Source: Pseudomonadota bacterium (lineage in GTDB: Bacteria > Pseudomonadota > Gammaproteobacteria > Burkholderiales > Burkholderiaceae_D). From it: 24,681 nt of DNA. This document shows, in pieces, positions 17,325-24,681 of this stretch. Each line of letters starts with the position of its first letter. Positions within the stretch are counted from its first letter, which is position 1. The position numbers were made by a program, and so were the translations under genes. The notes beneath the pieces are model-generated. The model saw nothing but the letters and a program-made list of their open reading frames with translations. It was not told the origin of the DNA and searched no databases. The stretch lies in the NCBI GenBank assembly GCA_023392035.1, contig JAEVZY010000209.1, positions 1 through 24,681 of the forward strand. Reading direction: 5' to 3'.

Positions 17325-18362
17325 ATGAAACTGCCGCCAACCAAAGCCATCGCCGGCTTCGCCGGTTTCGCCAGCTTTCTCTGGGTCAGCCTGACTGCAA
17401 CGCTGATGGCGCGCCAGACCAGTCTGATCTTCAACCCGGTGCGCCAGCGCGAGGTGGACCATCCGCAAAGCGAAGCGCATCGCACCCGCCACATCGTGTT
17501 GCGCACAGCCGATGGCGAACGCCTGGCCGGTTGGCTGTTGACGCCGAATGCGCCCGGACGTCATCCCGGCGTGCTGTATTTCGGCGGCCGTTCGGAGGAA
17601 GTGAGCTGGGTGGTGCGCGATGCCGGCCGCATGTTCCCCGGCATGACGGTGCTGGCCATGAATTACCGCGGCTATGGCGGCTCCAGCGGCACACCGGGCG
17701 AACGCGAACTGCTGGATGACGCCAACATGCTGTGGCAATGGCTGGCCGGACACTACCGGGTGGATGGCAGCCGCATGGCCGTGGTGGGACGCAGCCTGGG
17801 TTCCGGCGTGGCGGTGCAGGTGGCGGCCCAGCACGCGGTCAGTTCGCTGGTGCTGGTGACGCCTTACGATTCCATCGTCTCGCTCGCCAGGCGGCGTTTT
17901 CGCGCCATGCCGGTGGACTGGCTGCTGCGCCATCGTTTCGAATCGACCCGCTTTGCCGCGCAACTGCAGACGCGGGTGTTGGTCTTGCGCGCCGAAGAGG
18001 ACAAGGTGGTCCCGCATTCGCATACCGATGCTTTCATCGCCAGCCTGCCCGAAGCGCCCATCGTCGAAACCATTGCCGGTTCAGACCACTGCACCATCCC
18101 CTACCTGGAGCCGACCCAGAGCGCCATTTCCGGCTTCTTGAACGCCGGCTTTCAGCGCCGACCGGTGTCCACGCCCGCCGTCGAGACCGCCACCGCCGTG
18201 GCGGCGGTATCGGCCGTGGCCAGCGCTTCAGCCACCGCCGTGGCAGCGGTCGAGGGCACGGCCAGCGCCCTGGCCGGCGCGCAGTCGGTGACCGAGGCGG
18301 TCGCGCAAACCACCCGGGAGGTGGCCACCGCTGCGGCGCTGGACGGCGAGCAGCAGGCCTGA
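17325..18362 (+). CDS. Membrane-anchored alpha/beta hydrolase with Ala-rich tail
   Basis: The 345-residue protein is a serine hydrolase of the alpha/beta fold, similar in type to BEM46/YfhR-like proteins. A hydrophobic N-terminal segment (AIAGFAGFASFLWVSLTATL, about residues 8-27) is a likely signal anchor placing the catalytic domain outside the cytoplasm. The catalytic triad is Ser157 in the nucleophile elbow GRSLGSG, Asp226 in AEEDKVV and His255 in GSDHCTI. NYRGYGGSSG is the usual oxyanion-side loop. From about residue 285 the protein becomes a low-complexity Ala/Val/Thr tail with a degenerate 14-residue repeat. The start is uncertain: TTG at 17319 and ATG at 17325 are adjacent and neither has a clear ribosome site. 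Its substrate is unknown. It ends 15 bases from the convergent F-box-like gene. Confidence 0.8.
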   Translation: MKLPPTKAIAGFAGFASFLWVSLTATLMARQTSLIFNPVRQREVDHPQSEAHRTRHIVLRTADGERLAGWLLTPNAPGRHPGVLYFGGRSEEVSWVVRDAGRMFPGMTVLAMNYRGYGGSSGTPGERELLDDANMLWQWLAGHYRVDGSRMAVVGRSLGSGVAVQVAAQHAVSSLVLVTPYDSIVSLARRRFRAMPVDWLLRHRFESTRFAAQLQTRVLVLRAEEDKVVPHSHTDAFIASLPEAPIVETIAGSDHCTIPYLEPTQSAISGFLNAGFQRRPVSTPAVETATAVAAVSAVASASATAVAAVEGTASALAGAQSVTEAVAQTTREVATAAALDGEQQA

Positions 18363-18377
18363 GGGTTCAAGGCGAGC

Positions 18378-19658
18378 TCAGGACAGGATGCAGTTCTCCC
18401 TGCCCTTGCGTTCGCCTTTGCCCTTTTCATTTTCATCGTCATTGCGGCCGTCTTTGCGCGGCGCCCTGTCTTCCTTTGGGGGCTTGATGTCTCCCTGTTC
18501 GACACTCGTCTCCTGCGGTACTTCCAGTTCGACGCAGCCGTCATCGGACTTGGGCATGGGGGCGATGGCCGACATCGATGCACGGCGCCCGTGCTTGCTC
18601 TTTGACTTGCCCGGGTTCACGGATTCCTCGATTTGAAGCCGCTGCAGCAGATGCTGGTAGCTCCATTTCGGATGGTCCCGCTGGCTGATCGCCACGGCAA
18701 GCACATCTGCCCATTGTTCGCGGGTAAGTGCCCCGACGGCGATGAAATAATCTTTGAAGTAGGCCTCGGTTTTGGTTCGGTCCCAATTCTTGGCATAAGC
18801 GAAGCTGCGTAAAAGTTCGCCAATCAACAAATGAAATTTCGGCGTATCGGCCAAATGCGCCTTCTGCAAGGAACTATGGAGGACAAAATTCTTGAAAGCG
18901 GCAAAGAGCGTGGTAGTGAAACTTGAAACGCCCGCTTTCTTTTTGCGTCCGCAGAAATGGTGGTGCGCTGCGCGCAGCAGGGCCAGATGGGCGTCGACGG
19001 TGGCCGAAAAGTCTGCGCCGTCCTGGGTGGGCATTGGAATGCGTTGCAAGGCCTCGGATAGCGCCTGGGCGCTTTCTTCTCCCATGTCTCCCAGCAGTAG
19101 CTCGAAGTTCGTGCTCAGCATGTTCAACGCAGCCAGCGGTGGCATGGTTTTGGTTTCGAGCAGGATGTCTTCTTTGCTGGCGCCATGTTTCAGTCGCTTG
19201 AACACGTCCTGGCGCGAGGCGCTATTGGGACGCGCTTCCTCGCGAATCGCTGCAAGCGTTTGCTTGCTTTCAAAGTTGGGCGCAATGGGCAGCGGTTGCG
19301 ACGCGCTGCGATGATGCCGCTTCGGCACCGGCCGCTCCGGCCTGGGTCGCTCAAGCGGGTTGAGCTCGGGGAAGCGTTCGATCACCACGAGCCGCAAGAC
19401 AAACTTGTCCAAGTGCCTTTTCGTCCAGTCGGGCAGTTCCGAAAACTCTGGCGGTTCCGGCAGGCGCGCCCGCGGGCTTTTCCCCTTTGCCTCCACCTGG
19501 AAATTGACGTAACACAAAGGCAGTTTCGCAATCGCATTCATGGTCTTGCAGGTTTGCGAAAGTGCTCCCAGCGAAGACAAATGCATGCGGTAAGCAATCT
19601 CGGTCTGCAATCGTTGTCCCAGTAAACTGAAATCATGAGAAGTCGTTCGGTTGGCCAT
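18378..19658 (-). CDS. F-box-like protein with C-terminal CaaX box; candidate secreted effector
   Basis: The 426-residue protein has two eukaryotic-type features. Residues about 11-46 (SLLGQRLQTEIAYRMHLSSL, then GALSQTCKTMNAIAKL) resemble an F-box, the Skp1-binding motif that links targets to SCF ubiquitin ligases. The protein ends in Cys-Ile-Leu-Ser (423-426), a CaaX prenylation box whose final Ser favours farnesyltransferase, preceded by a basic stretch (KGKGERKGREN) like that of prenylated small GTPases. A RRAS sequence near 358-361 resembles a kinase site. The middle is not recognisable and may be an interaction domain. G+C is locally 40-50% against about 68% in neighbouring AsmA. In-frame TTG (19697) and ATG (19670) starts exist; ATG 19658 was chosen because an hrp-box-like promoter ends at 19688. 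No ribosome site is strong. Secretion and host activity are inferred. Confidence 0.7.
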   Translation of the reverse strand: MANRTTSHDFSLLGQRLQTEIAYRMHLSSLGALSQTCKTMNAIAKLPLCYVNFQVEAKGKSPRARLPEPPEFSELPDWTKRHLDKFVLRLVVIERFPELNPLERPRPERPVPKRHHRSASQPLPIAPNFESKQTLAAIREEARPNSASRQDVFKRLKHGASKEDILLETKTMPPLAALNMLSTNFELLLGDMGEESAQALSEALQRIPMPTQDGADFSATVDAHLALLRAAHHHFCGRKKKAGVSSFTTTLFAAFKNFVLHSSLQKAHLADTPKFHLLIGELLRSFAYAKNWDRTKTEAYFKDYFIAVGALTREQWADVLAVAISQRDHPKWSYQHLLQRLQIEESVNPGKSKSKHGRRASMSAIAPMPKSDDGCVELEVPQETSVEQGDIKPPKEDRAPRKDGRNDDENEKGKGERKGRENCILS

Positions 19659-19687
19659 GATAGTGAGCATGTGTTCGCGATGGAACG

Positions 19688-19716
19688 TGGGTGGCAATCA
19701 GCCCGGCCATAGTTCA
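19688..19716 (-). promoter_or_regulatory. hrp-box-like promoter upstream of the F-box/CaaX gene
   Basis: On the minus strand TGAACT (plus 19711-19716) is followed after exactly 16 bases by CCACCCA (plus 19688-19694). The HrpL sigma-factor consensus is GGAACC-N15/16-CCACNNA. The -10 part matches fully, the -35 part in four of six bases (the GAAC core), and the spacer is right. It ends 29 bases before the ATG at 19658. The match was found by looking after the gene was suspected, so it is only suggestive. Confidence 0.35.
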
Positions 19717-19798
19717 GCGCCACGTGTGGGCCAGGACGAGGCCAAGCTTCACGACCGATAGTGATAAATTTGTTCTCTACCCAACTCCCTGGTGCATC

Positions 19799-21985
19799 AT
19801 GCCGCGTCTGATCCGCAATCTGCTCATCGGCTTGGCCGTCATCCTTGTCTTGCTGGTCGGCGCCGCCGCCATCTTCGCGGCCCGCTTCAATCCCAATGAC
19901 TACAAGCCGCAACTGATTTCGCTGGTGAAGGAGAAGAAGCAGCGCACGCTGGAAATACCGGGCGAGATCAAGCTCAGCTTCTTTCCCAAGATCGGTGTCG
20001 ATCTCGGCCAGCTGCGCCTTTCCGAACGCAACAGCAATGCCCAATTCGCCAGCGTGGAAAAGGCCAAACTCTCGCTGGCGCTGATGCCCTTGCTGTCCAA
20101 ACAGTTGGTGGTGGATAGGGTGCAGGTGGACGGCTTGTCGGCCAACTTGCGGCGCGAGAAGGATGGTTCGACCAACTTCGACGACTTGCTGTCCAGTGAA
20201 GAAAGCAAGCGCGCAGAAGATCAGGGCAAGCACGGTGAGAGCCAGGGCGGTCCAAGCAAATTCGATATCGATGGCGTCGATGTGAAGAACGCGCACCTGA
20301 TCTGGGATGACCGCCAGGCCGGCCGCAAACTGGAAGTCTCCAACCTCGATCTGCAGACCGGCAAGTTGCAAAGCGGCGCCCAAAGCAAGGCCAGCGTGAA
20401 GGCGCGTATCCAGGGCAGCAATCCGCGCATCGATGCCACGCTGGATGCGCGCACCGGGTTCCTGTTCGACCTGGACAAGAAGCGCTACGCAGCCAACCAG
20501 CTTTCCGGCCAGGCGCAACTGGCGCTGGGCGAGCGCAATATCGGCTTGAATTTCCAACTGCCGGATTTCGACGCCTCACCGCAAGCCGTCAATCTGCCGG
20601 CGCTGACGCTGGACGCCAGCATCAAGGATGCCCAGGGCATGGACGCCAAAGTCCGCTTCGAAGGCAGCTTGAAAGGCGATGTCAAGGCCATGCTGTTTTC
20701 CTCGCCGCGCTTGAAGCTCACGCTGTCCGGCAAGAAAGGCACGACGCCGCTGGATGGAGGTCTCGTTGCCAGCCTGAAGGCTGATCTTGGCAAGAAACTG
20801 ATCGAGCTGGCGGATATAGAGGCCAATATGAACCTGGCCAATCCGGCCGGTGGGATCATGAAACTGGTCAGCCAGGGCAAGGCCCGCGCGAATCTCGACA
20901 AGAAAAATGCCGATGCCAATTTCAGCGGCAAGCTGGACGAAAGCAGCTTCGATGCCAAACTGGGCCTGCCCAGTTTCTCGCCCATGGCCTATGCCTTTGA
21001 AGTCAACATCGACAAAGTCGACGCCGATCGTTATCGCGCCAAGCCCAAGGCGGGTGGAACGTCGGCGCCCGCTCCTGCCCCATCAGGCAAGGCGCAGCCG
21101 GAACAGCCAATCGACCTCTCGGCCCTGAAAGACTTGCGCGCGCAGGGCAGCTTGAAAGTGGGCAACCTGAAGGCGCAGAACATCCGCATGAGCAATGTGC
21201 GCATGGACATGAAAGCGGCGGATGGCCGGCTCGACGTCAATCCCATGAATGCCAGCCTGTATGGCGGCACGCTGTCCGGTTCGGCATCGGCGATTGCCGC
21301 CAAGGTGCCGCGCATCGCCTTGCGCCAGAACCTTGCCAACGTCAACGTCGGTCCCCTGCTCAAGGATGCGGCCAACAAGGACATCCTCGAAGGCCATGGC
21401 AATCTCAGCCTGGATGTGGCGGGTGAGGGCGCGCTGGCTTCGCAGATCAAGCGCAGCCTGGCCGGCAGCGCAAAACTGGATTTGCGCGATGGCGCAATCA
21501 AGGGCATCAACATCGCCAAGGTGATTGGCGCCGCCAAGGCGCGCATCGGGCAATTGCAGGGCAAGCCGGCGCCGCAGACCGGCACCGCGGCCAGTGAAGA
21601 CAAGACCGGTTTTTCCGAACTGACCGGGAGCTTTCGCATCAACCAGGGCGTGGCGCACAACGAAGACTTGCGCCTGAAGTCACCGCTGTTGCGGGTGGAA
21701 GGCGCGGGCGATGTCGATATCGGCGCAGACAAGCTCGACTATCTGTTGAAAGCCACCGTGGTCAACACTCTTCAAGGCCAGGGCGGGCCGGAGCTGCAGG
21801 CTTTGAAAGGCTTGACCATACCGGTGCGGATATCCGGTCCGTTCAATTCAATCGGCTACAAGGTGGATTTCGGCAGCGTGGCGACGGATCTGGTGAAGAA
21901 ACAGCTGGAAGGACGCAGCGGCGATATTCGCAGCAAGGCGGAAGAGCAGTTGAAGGGCGGCTTGAAGGGGCTTTTCGGACGCTGA
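19799..21985 (+). CDS. AsmA-family protein
   Basis: The 728-residue protein has an N-terminal membrane helix (IRNLLIGLAVILVLLVGAAA, about residues 5-24) followed by a large periplasmic part. ARFNPNDYKPQLISLVKEK and the following GEIKLSFFPKIGVDLGQLRL are typical of the AsmA N-terminus. The C-terminal half (LKVGNLKAQNIRMSNVRMDM, later LDYLLKATV and GPFNSIGYKVDF) matches the AsmA C-terminal domain. AsmA/TamB-like proteins are elongated beta-rich bridges implicated in outer-membrane assembly and lipid transport between membranes. An upstream GTG in frame (19691) would add residues before the anchor, so the ATG at 19799 is preferred although it has no clear ribosome site. It is divergent from the F-box-like gene and convergent with the livHM-hydrolase operon. 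Confidence 0.88.
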   Translation: MPRLIRNLLIGLAVILVLLVGAAAIFAARFNPNDYKPQLISLVKEKKQRTLEIPGEIKLSFFPKIGVDLGQLRLSERNSNAQFASVEKAKLSLALMPLLSKQLVVDRVQVDGLSANLRREKDGSTNFDDLLSSEESKRAEDQGKHGESQGGPSKFDIDGVDVKNAHLIWDDRQAGRKLEVSNLDLQTGKLQSGAQSKASVKARIQGSNPRIDATLDARTGFLFDLDKKRYAANQLSGQAQLALGERNIGLNFQLPDFDASPQAVNLPALTLDASIKDAQGMDAKVRFEGSLKGDVKAMLFSSPRLKLTLSGKKGTTPLDGGLVASLKADLGKKLIELADIEANMNLANPAGGIMKLVSQGKARANLDKKNADANFSGKLDESSFDAKLGLPSFSPMAYAFEVNIDKVDADRYRAKPKAGGTSAPAPAPSGKAQPEQPIDLSALKDLRAQGSLKVGNLKAQNIRMSNVRMDMKAADGRLDVNPMNASLYGGTLSGSASAIAAKVPRIALRQNLANVNVGPLLKDAANKDILEGHGNLSLDVAGEGALASQIKRSLAGSAKLDLRDGAIKGINIAKVIGAAKARIGQLQGKPAPQTGTAASEDKTGFSELTGSFRINQGVAHNEDLRLKSPLLRVEGAGDVDIGADKLDYLLKATVVNTLQGQGGPELQALKGLTIPVRISGPFNSIGYKVDFGSVATDLVKKQLEGRSGDIRSKAEEQLKGGLKGLFGR

Positions 21986-21995
21986 CAAGGGCTTG

Positions 21996-22035
21996 GGTTC
22001 AGACTGCAAGACACACGCCGCTTGCAGTCTGAACC
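21996..22035. terminator. Perfect 15-bp inverted repeat between convergent genes
   Basis: GGTTCAGACTGCAAG (21996-22010) and its exact reverse complement (22021-22035) are separated by ten bases. It lies 10 bases after the AsmA stop and 18 bases before the hydrolase stop on the other strand, so it could end or protect both transcripts. No T-run is present on either side, so it is not a classic intrinsic terminator. Confidence 0.6.
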
Positions 22036-22053
22036 GTGCGCCCCGAACCAAGC

Positions 22054-22902
22054 TTAGCCAGGTGTCGGCCTTGCCAAAAAGCGCGCCACCGGCTCGATCT
22101 GCTGCGGCACATTCAAGCAAGGCGCATGGCCGCAGCCTGGCACTGTGATCAATTGTGCGCGCGGGCCGGTCTGGGTCATTTGCTGCGCAGTGTCCTGGGT
22201 CAGCAGGTCGGAAGATTCGCCGCGCAGCACCAGCACCGGGATGGTGAGGCTGGCGTATTCCGCCTCCAGCACATAGTCATCCGGATAGTTGAAGAATTGG
22301 CGCACCATGGCCGGGTCGTAATGGGTGGTGATGCCGCCATCGGGCAGGCGGCGCACCGAAGTTTCCGTCATGCGCCGCCACTGGGCATCGCTCTGCCAGC
22401 CATAGGGGATGTAGATGGTGCGCAGGTATTGCTCAAGCTCGCTAACCGTATCGAAGCGCGGCGGCTTGCCGGCGTAGGACTTGATGCGGTCCAGCGCCGA
22501 CTGCTGCAGCCGGGTGCCGATATCGTTCAGGACCAGGTGGCTGATGCGCCCCTTCAAAGTGGTGGCAGCCGCCTTGAGGCCGATCGCGCCACCCATGGAA
22601 GTGCCGATCCAGCGCACCTGCTGCAAGCCGAGTTGATCCAAGAGCGATGCCGCCAGCCTGGCATAGAAAGCCAGGCAGTATTCCGTATCCGGCTGCGGGC
22701 TCCATTGCGACAAGCCGCGGCCGATGGTGTCGGGGCAGATGATGTGGTACCGGCCGGCCAGTTCGGCGGCGATGTCATCGAAGTCGCGGCAGGTGCGCGC
22801 CAGGCCATGCCACATGATCAGCGGCGGCGACTGGGGATCGCCCCACTCCATGTAGTGCAGTTCGCGGCCTTCGCAAGTGAGGTAATGCGAGCTTGGCGTC
22901 AT
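22054..22902 (-). CDS. Alpha/beta hydrolase, last gene of the livHM operon
   Basis: The 282-residue soluble hydrolase has the fold's standard signatures: the oxyanion HG motif in IMWHGLARTC, nucleophile Ser102 in GTSMGG, likely acid Asp232 (GESSDLL) and His259 in GCGHAPCL. No signal peptide is visible, so it is probably cytoplasmic. AGGAG lies six bases before the ATG, and the start overlaps the livM stop as ATGA, so translation is coupled. This link suggests it acts on a compound imported by the LivHM-type transporter or on a metabolite of it (inference). The longer upstream frame is inside livM and is rejected. The substrate (ester, lactone or C-C bond) cannot be told from sequence. Confidence 0.85.
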   Translation of the reverse strand: MTPSSHYLTCEGRELHYMEWGDPQSPPLIMWHGLARTCRDFDDIAAELAGRYHIICPDTIGRGLSQWSPQPDTEYCLAFYARLAASLLDQLGLQQVRWIGTSMGGAIGLKAAATTLKGRISHLVLNDIGTRLQQSALDRIKSYAGKPPRFDTVSELEQYLRTIYIPYGWQSDAQWRRMTETSVRRLPDGGITTHYDPAMVRQFFNYPDDYVLEAEYASLTIPVLVLRGESSDLLTQDTAQQMTQTGPRAQLITVPGCGHAPCLNVPQQIEPVARFLARPTPG

Positions 22903-23975
22903 GCGCTTCTCCTGGAACGAAGTTTCCCCACCACGCCGGTCGGGAAGAAATATACCGACAGCACGAACAGCACGCCCAGCCACAGCAGCCAACGGTCCGG
23001 CGACAGCAGCGCGGAGAGCCAGCCAAGATGCGAGGTGGCGCTGGCGCCCAAGGCCATCAAGTCCTGCAGATAGCTTTGCGCCAGCGTGAAGATGGTGGTG
23101 CCGATCACGGCGCCGTACATGGTGCCCATGCCGCCGATCACCACGATCAGGAGGATGTCGATCATGATTTCGAACGAGAGCGAGGCATCCGGTCCGTTGT
23201 AGCGCAGCCAGATCGCCAGCAAGGCGCCCGCCAGGGTGGCGAACAAGGCCGCCAGCACATTGGACAGGGTGCGGAACACCACGGTTCGGTAGCCTATGGC
23301 TTCAGCCCGGAAATCATTTTCGCGGATCGCCTGCAGCACCCGGCCGAAGGGCGAATTGACGATGCGCAGCATGGCCAGGAACAGGATCGCGCTGCTGAAG
23401 AACACCAGATAGTAGGTGATGAAACGGCCGTCGATGGAAGCGTTCAGGATCGGCTCTTCCAGCAGCTGGAAAGCCGGCGACAGCAGCTCGGGCAATTTGA
23501 AATTCAAGCCGTCCTCGCCGCCGGTCAGCTCCGACAATTGCGAAGCCAGGGTCTGGAAGGCGGAAGCCACCGCCAGCGTGATCATGGCGTAGAAGATGGC
23601 GCGCACGCGCAGCGAAAACAGGCCGATCACCAGCGACAGCACAAGCGACAAGGCCAGCGCGGCCAGGATGCCGATCGCAATCGAAGACCACCAAGGCCCC
23701 AGCCGCGCGCACGCAATCGCCACCCCATAGGCGCCGATGCCGAAGAACATCGTGTGGGCAAACGAGACGATGCCCGTGTAACCCAGCAACAAGTCGTAGC
23801 TCGCCACCAGCACGATGAACACCAGGATCTTGGCCGCCACGTTCAAGGCCTTGGAGCCGGGAATCAGGAAAGGCGTCAGCGCCAGTCCGGCCACGATCAG
23901 GATCAAGAGCAGCGTCAACCAGCGGTTGCGCGGCAAGTCATGGGAAAGCAGGCGCGCCAGCATCGATTGCTTCAT
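22899..23975 (-). CDS. livM: Branched-chain amino acid-type ABC transporter permease LivM
   Basis: The 358-residue integral-membrane permease is one of two that form the channel of a HAAT-type ABC importer. Its hydrophobic helices and the segment ASYDLLLGYTGIVSFAHTMFFGIGAYG are hallmarks of LivM. ENDFRAEAIGYRTVVFRTLSN is the cytoplasmic loop that contacts the ATPase, and IGGMGTMYGAVIG is the matching C-terminal motif. The ATG at 23975 overlaps the livH stop as ATGA and the stop overlaps the hydrolase start in the same way, so the three genes form a tightly coupled operon. Ligands of this family include branched-chain amino acids, urea, amides and aromatic acids; the binding protein and ATPases are outside the window. 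Confidence 0.93.
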   Translation of the reverse strand: MKQSMLARLLSHDLPRNRWLTLLLILIVAGLALTPFLIPGSKALNVAAKILVFIVLVASYDLLLGYTGIVSFAHTMFFGIGAYGVAIACARLGPWWSSIAIGILAALALSLVLSLVIGLFSLRVRAIFYAMITLAVASAFQTLASQLSELTGGEDGLNFKLPELLSPAFQLLEEPILNASIDGRFITYYLVFFSSAILFLAMLRIVNSPFGRVLQAIRENDFRAEAIGYRTVVFRTLSNVLAALFATLAGALLAIWLRYNGPDASLSFEIMIDILLIVVIGGMGTMYGAVIGTTIFTLAQSYLQDLMALGASATSHLGWLSALLSPDRWLLWLGVLFVLSVYFFPTGVVGKLRSRRSA

Positions 23976-24681
23976 CGATTCGTCACCGGATACAGTCCCT
24001 GCGGCCGCCACAGCAGCACGGCAGCCATCAGCAGGATGTTGGAAAACAGCGCCACCTTGGGCGCCAGGAAGCCGGTGTAATTGGCCAGCAGGCCGACCAG
24101 CATCGCCCCCAGGAAGCAGCCCCAGGTGGAACCCAGGCCGCCGATGATGATGACGATGAAGATCAGCACATTCACCCGCGCGCCCATCTGCGGCACCACG
24201 CCTTGCTGGTACAGGCCCCACATCACCCCGCCCAGGCCGGCCAGCGCCGAGCCGGCAATGAACACGCCGACGAACAGGCGCCGGATGCGATAGCCCAGGC
24301 TCTCCACCATTTCGCGGTCCTGCACGCCGGCGCGGATCAAGAGGCCAAGCTTGGTGCGGTTCAAGACCAGCAGCAGGCCCAGCAGCACCAGCAGGCCCAC
24401 CACCACCGCCAGCAGCCGGTATTTTTCAATTGCGGCATCGCCCAGGATCAGCGCGCCGCGCAGGCTCTGCGGCAGTTCCAGCGCGATCATCTGCGGGCCC
24501 CAGATCATCTTGATCAATTCTTCGCCCACCACCATGCCGCCCATGGTGATCAGGATCTGCATCAGGTGGTTGCCGTACACGCGGCGCACCAGCAGGCGCT
24601 CGAAGACATAGCCCAGCAAGCCGGTGCCGGCCATCGCCACCGCCGCCGCCAGCGCGATGGCGGCGATGTTCAGGCCCAGGC
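23972..24681 (-). CDS. livH: Branched-chain amino acid-type ABC transporter permease LivH (5' partial)
   Basis: The frame is open to the window edge, so the N-terminal part is missing; 235 residues are seen. The visible part has the LivH features: VFERLLVRRVYGNHLMQILITMG, a cytoplasmic loop RAGVQDREMVESLGYRIRRLFVGVF that meets the ATPase, and GGLGSTWGCFLGAMLVG near the end. Family members are about 290-310 residues, so roughly 60-70 are cut off. It precedes livM with an ATGA overlap. With LivM it forms the membrane channel. Confidence 0.93.
   Translation of the reverse strand, partial: LGLNIAAIALAAAVAMAGTGLLGYVFERLLVRRVYGNHLMQILITMGGMVVGEELIKMIWGPQMIALELPQSLRGALILGDAAIEKYRLLAVVVGLLVLLGLLLVLNRTKLGLLIRAGVQDREMVESLGYRIRRLFVGVFIAGSALAGLGGVMWGLYQQGVVPQMGARVNVLIFIVIIIGGLGSTWGCFLGAMLVGLLANYTGFLAPKVALFSNILLMAAVLLWRPQGLYPVTNR

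Overview
This window looks like the chromosome of a high-G+C betaproteobacterium, most likely Burkholderiales/Oxalobacteraceae and possibly Herbaspirillum-like. That placement is inferred from gene content (oxalate-to-formate-to-CO2 catabolism, a Bug/TTT transporter, LivHM permeases) and overall protein style; I could not run a search. No rRNA, tRNA, insertion sequence or CRISPR array is visible.

Layout. (1) 1-3138: a tripartite tricarboxylate transporter operon, tctC (5' end cut off), tctB, tctA, closed by a strong terminator. (2) 3440-4815: an OxlT-type oxalate/formate antiporter with its own terminator. (3) 5177-6408: a 2-dehydropantoate-2-reductase-family gene converging on a 48-codon small gene across a shared bidirectional terminator. 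(4) 6538-7146 (-): a Crp/Fnr-family regulator divergent from the oxalate genes. (5) 7446-16728: oxc (oxalyl-CoA decarboxylase), frc1, frc2 (formyl-CoA:oxalate CoA-transferases), then a two-subunit NAD-dependent formate dehydrogenase (fused FdsG-FdsB beta subunit plus a molybdopterin alpha subunit). (6) 17040-18362: a 65-residue protein and a membrane-anchored alpha/beta hydrolase. (7) 18378-19658 (-): an AT-richer gene for an F-box-like protein ending in a CaaX box. (8) 19799-21985: an AsmA-family protein. (9) 22054-24681 (-): livH (cut off), livM and an alpha/beta hydrolase, linked by two ATGA stop/start overlaps.

How the genes work together. Oxalate enters by exchange for formate, Frc moves CoA from formyl-CoA to oxalate, Oxc decarboxylates oxalyl-CoA to formyl-CoA, and formate is either exported or oxidised by the formate dehydrogenase to give NADH. 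The regulator/oxc intergenic region holds two near-identical promoter modules, each with an FNR-like box (TTGAC-N4-GTCAA) at the same distance from a TATGAT -10 element. The neighbouring regulator has the E-x-x-S-R recognition-helix residues expected to read TTGA half-sites, so it is the likely controller.

The most unusual item is the gene at 18378-19658. It combines an N-terminal F-box-like motif, a basic C-terminal tail and a terminal Cys-Ile-Leu-Ser. This is the architecture of a secreted effector that could use host ubiquitin ligase and host farnesylation machinery. An hrp-box-like sequence lies just upstream. All functional claims about it are inference from sequence.
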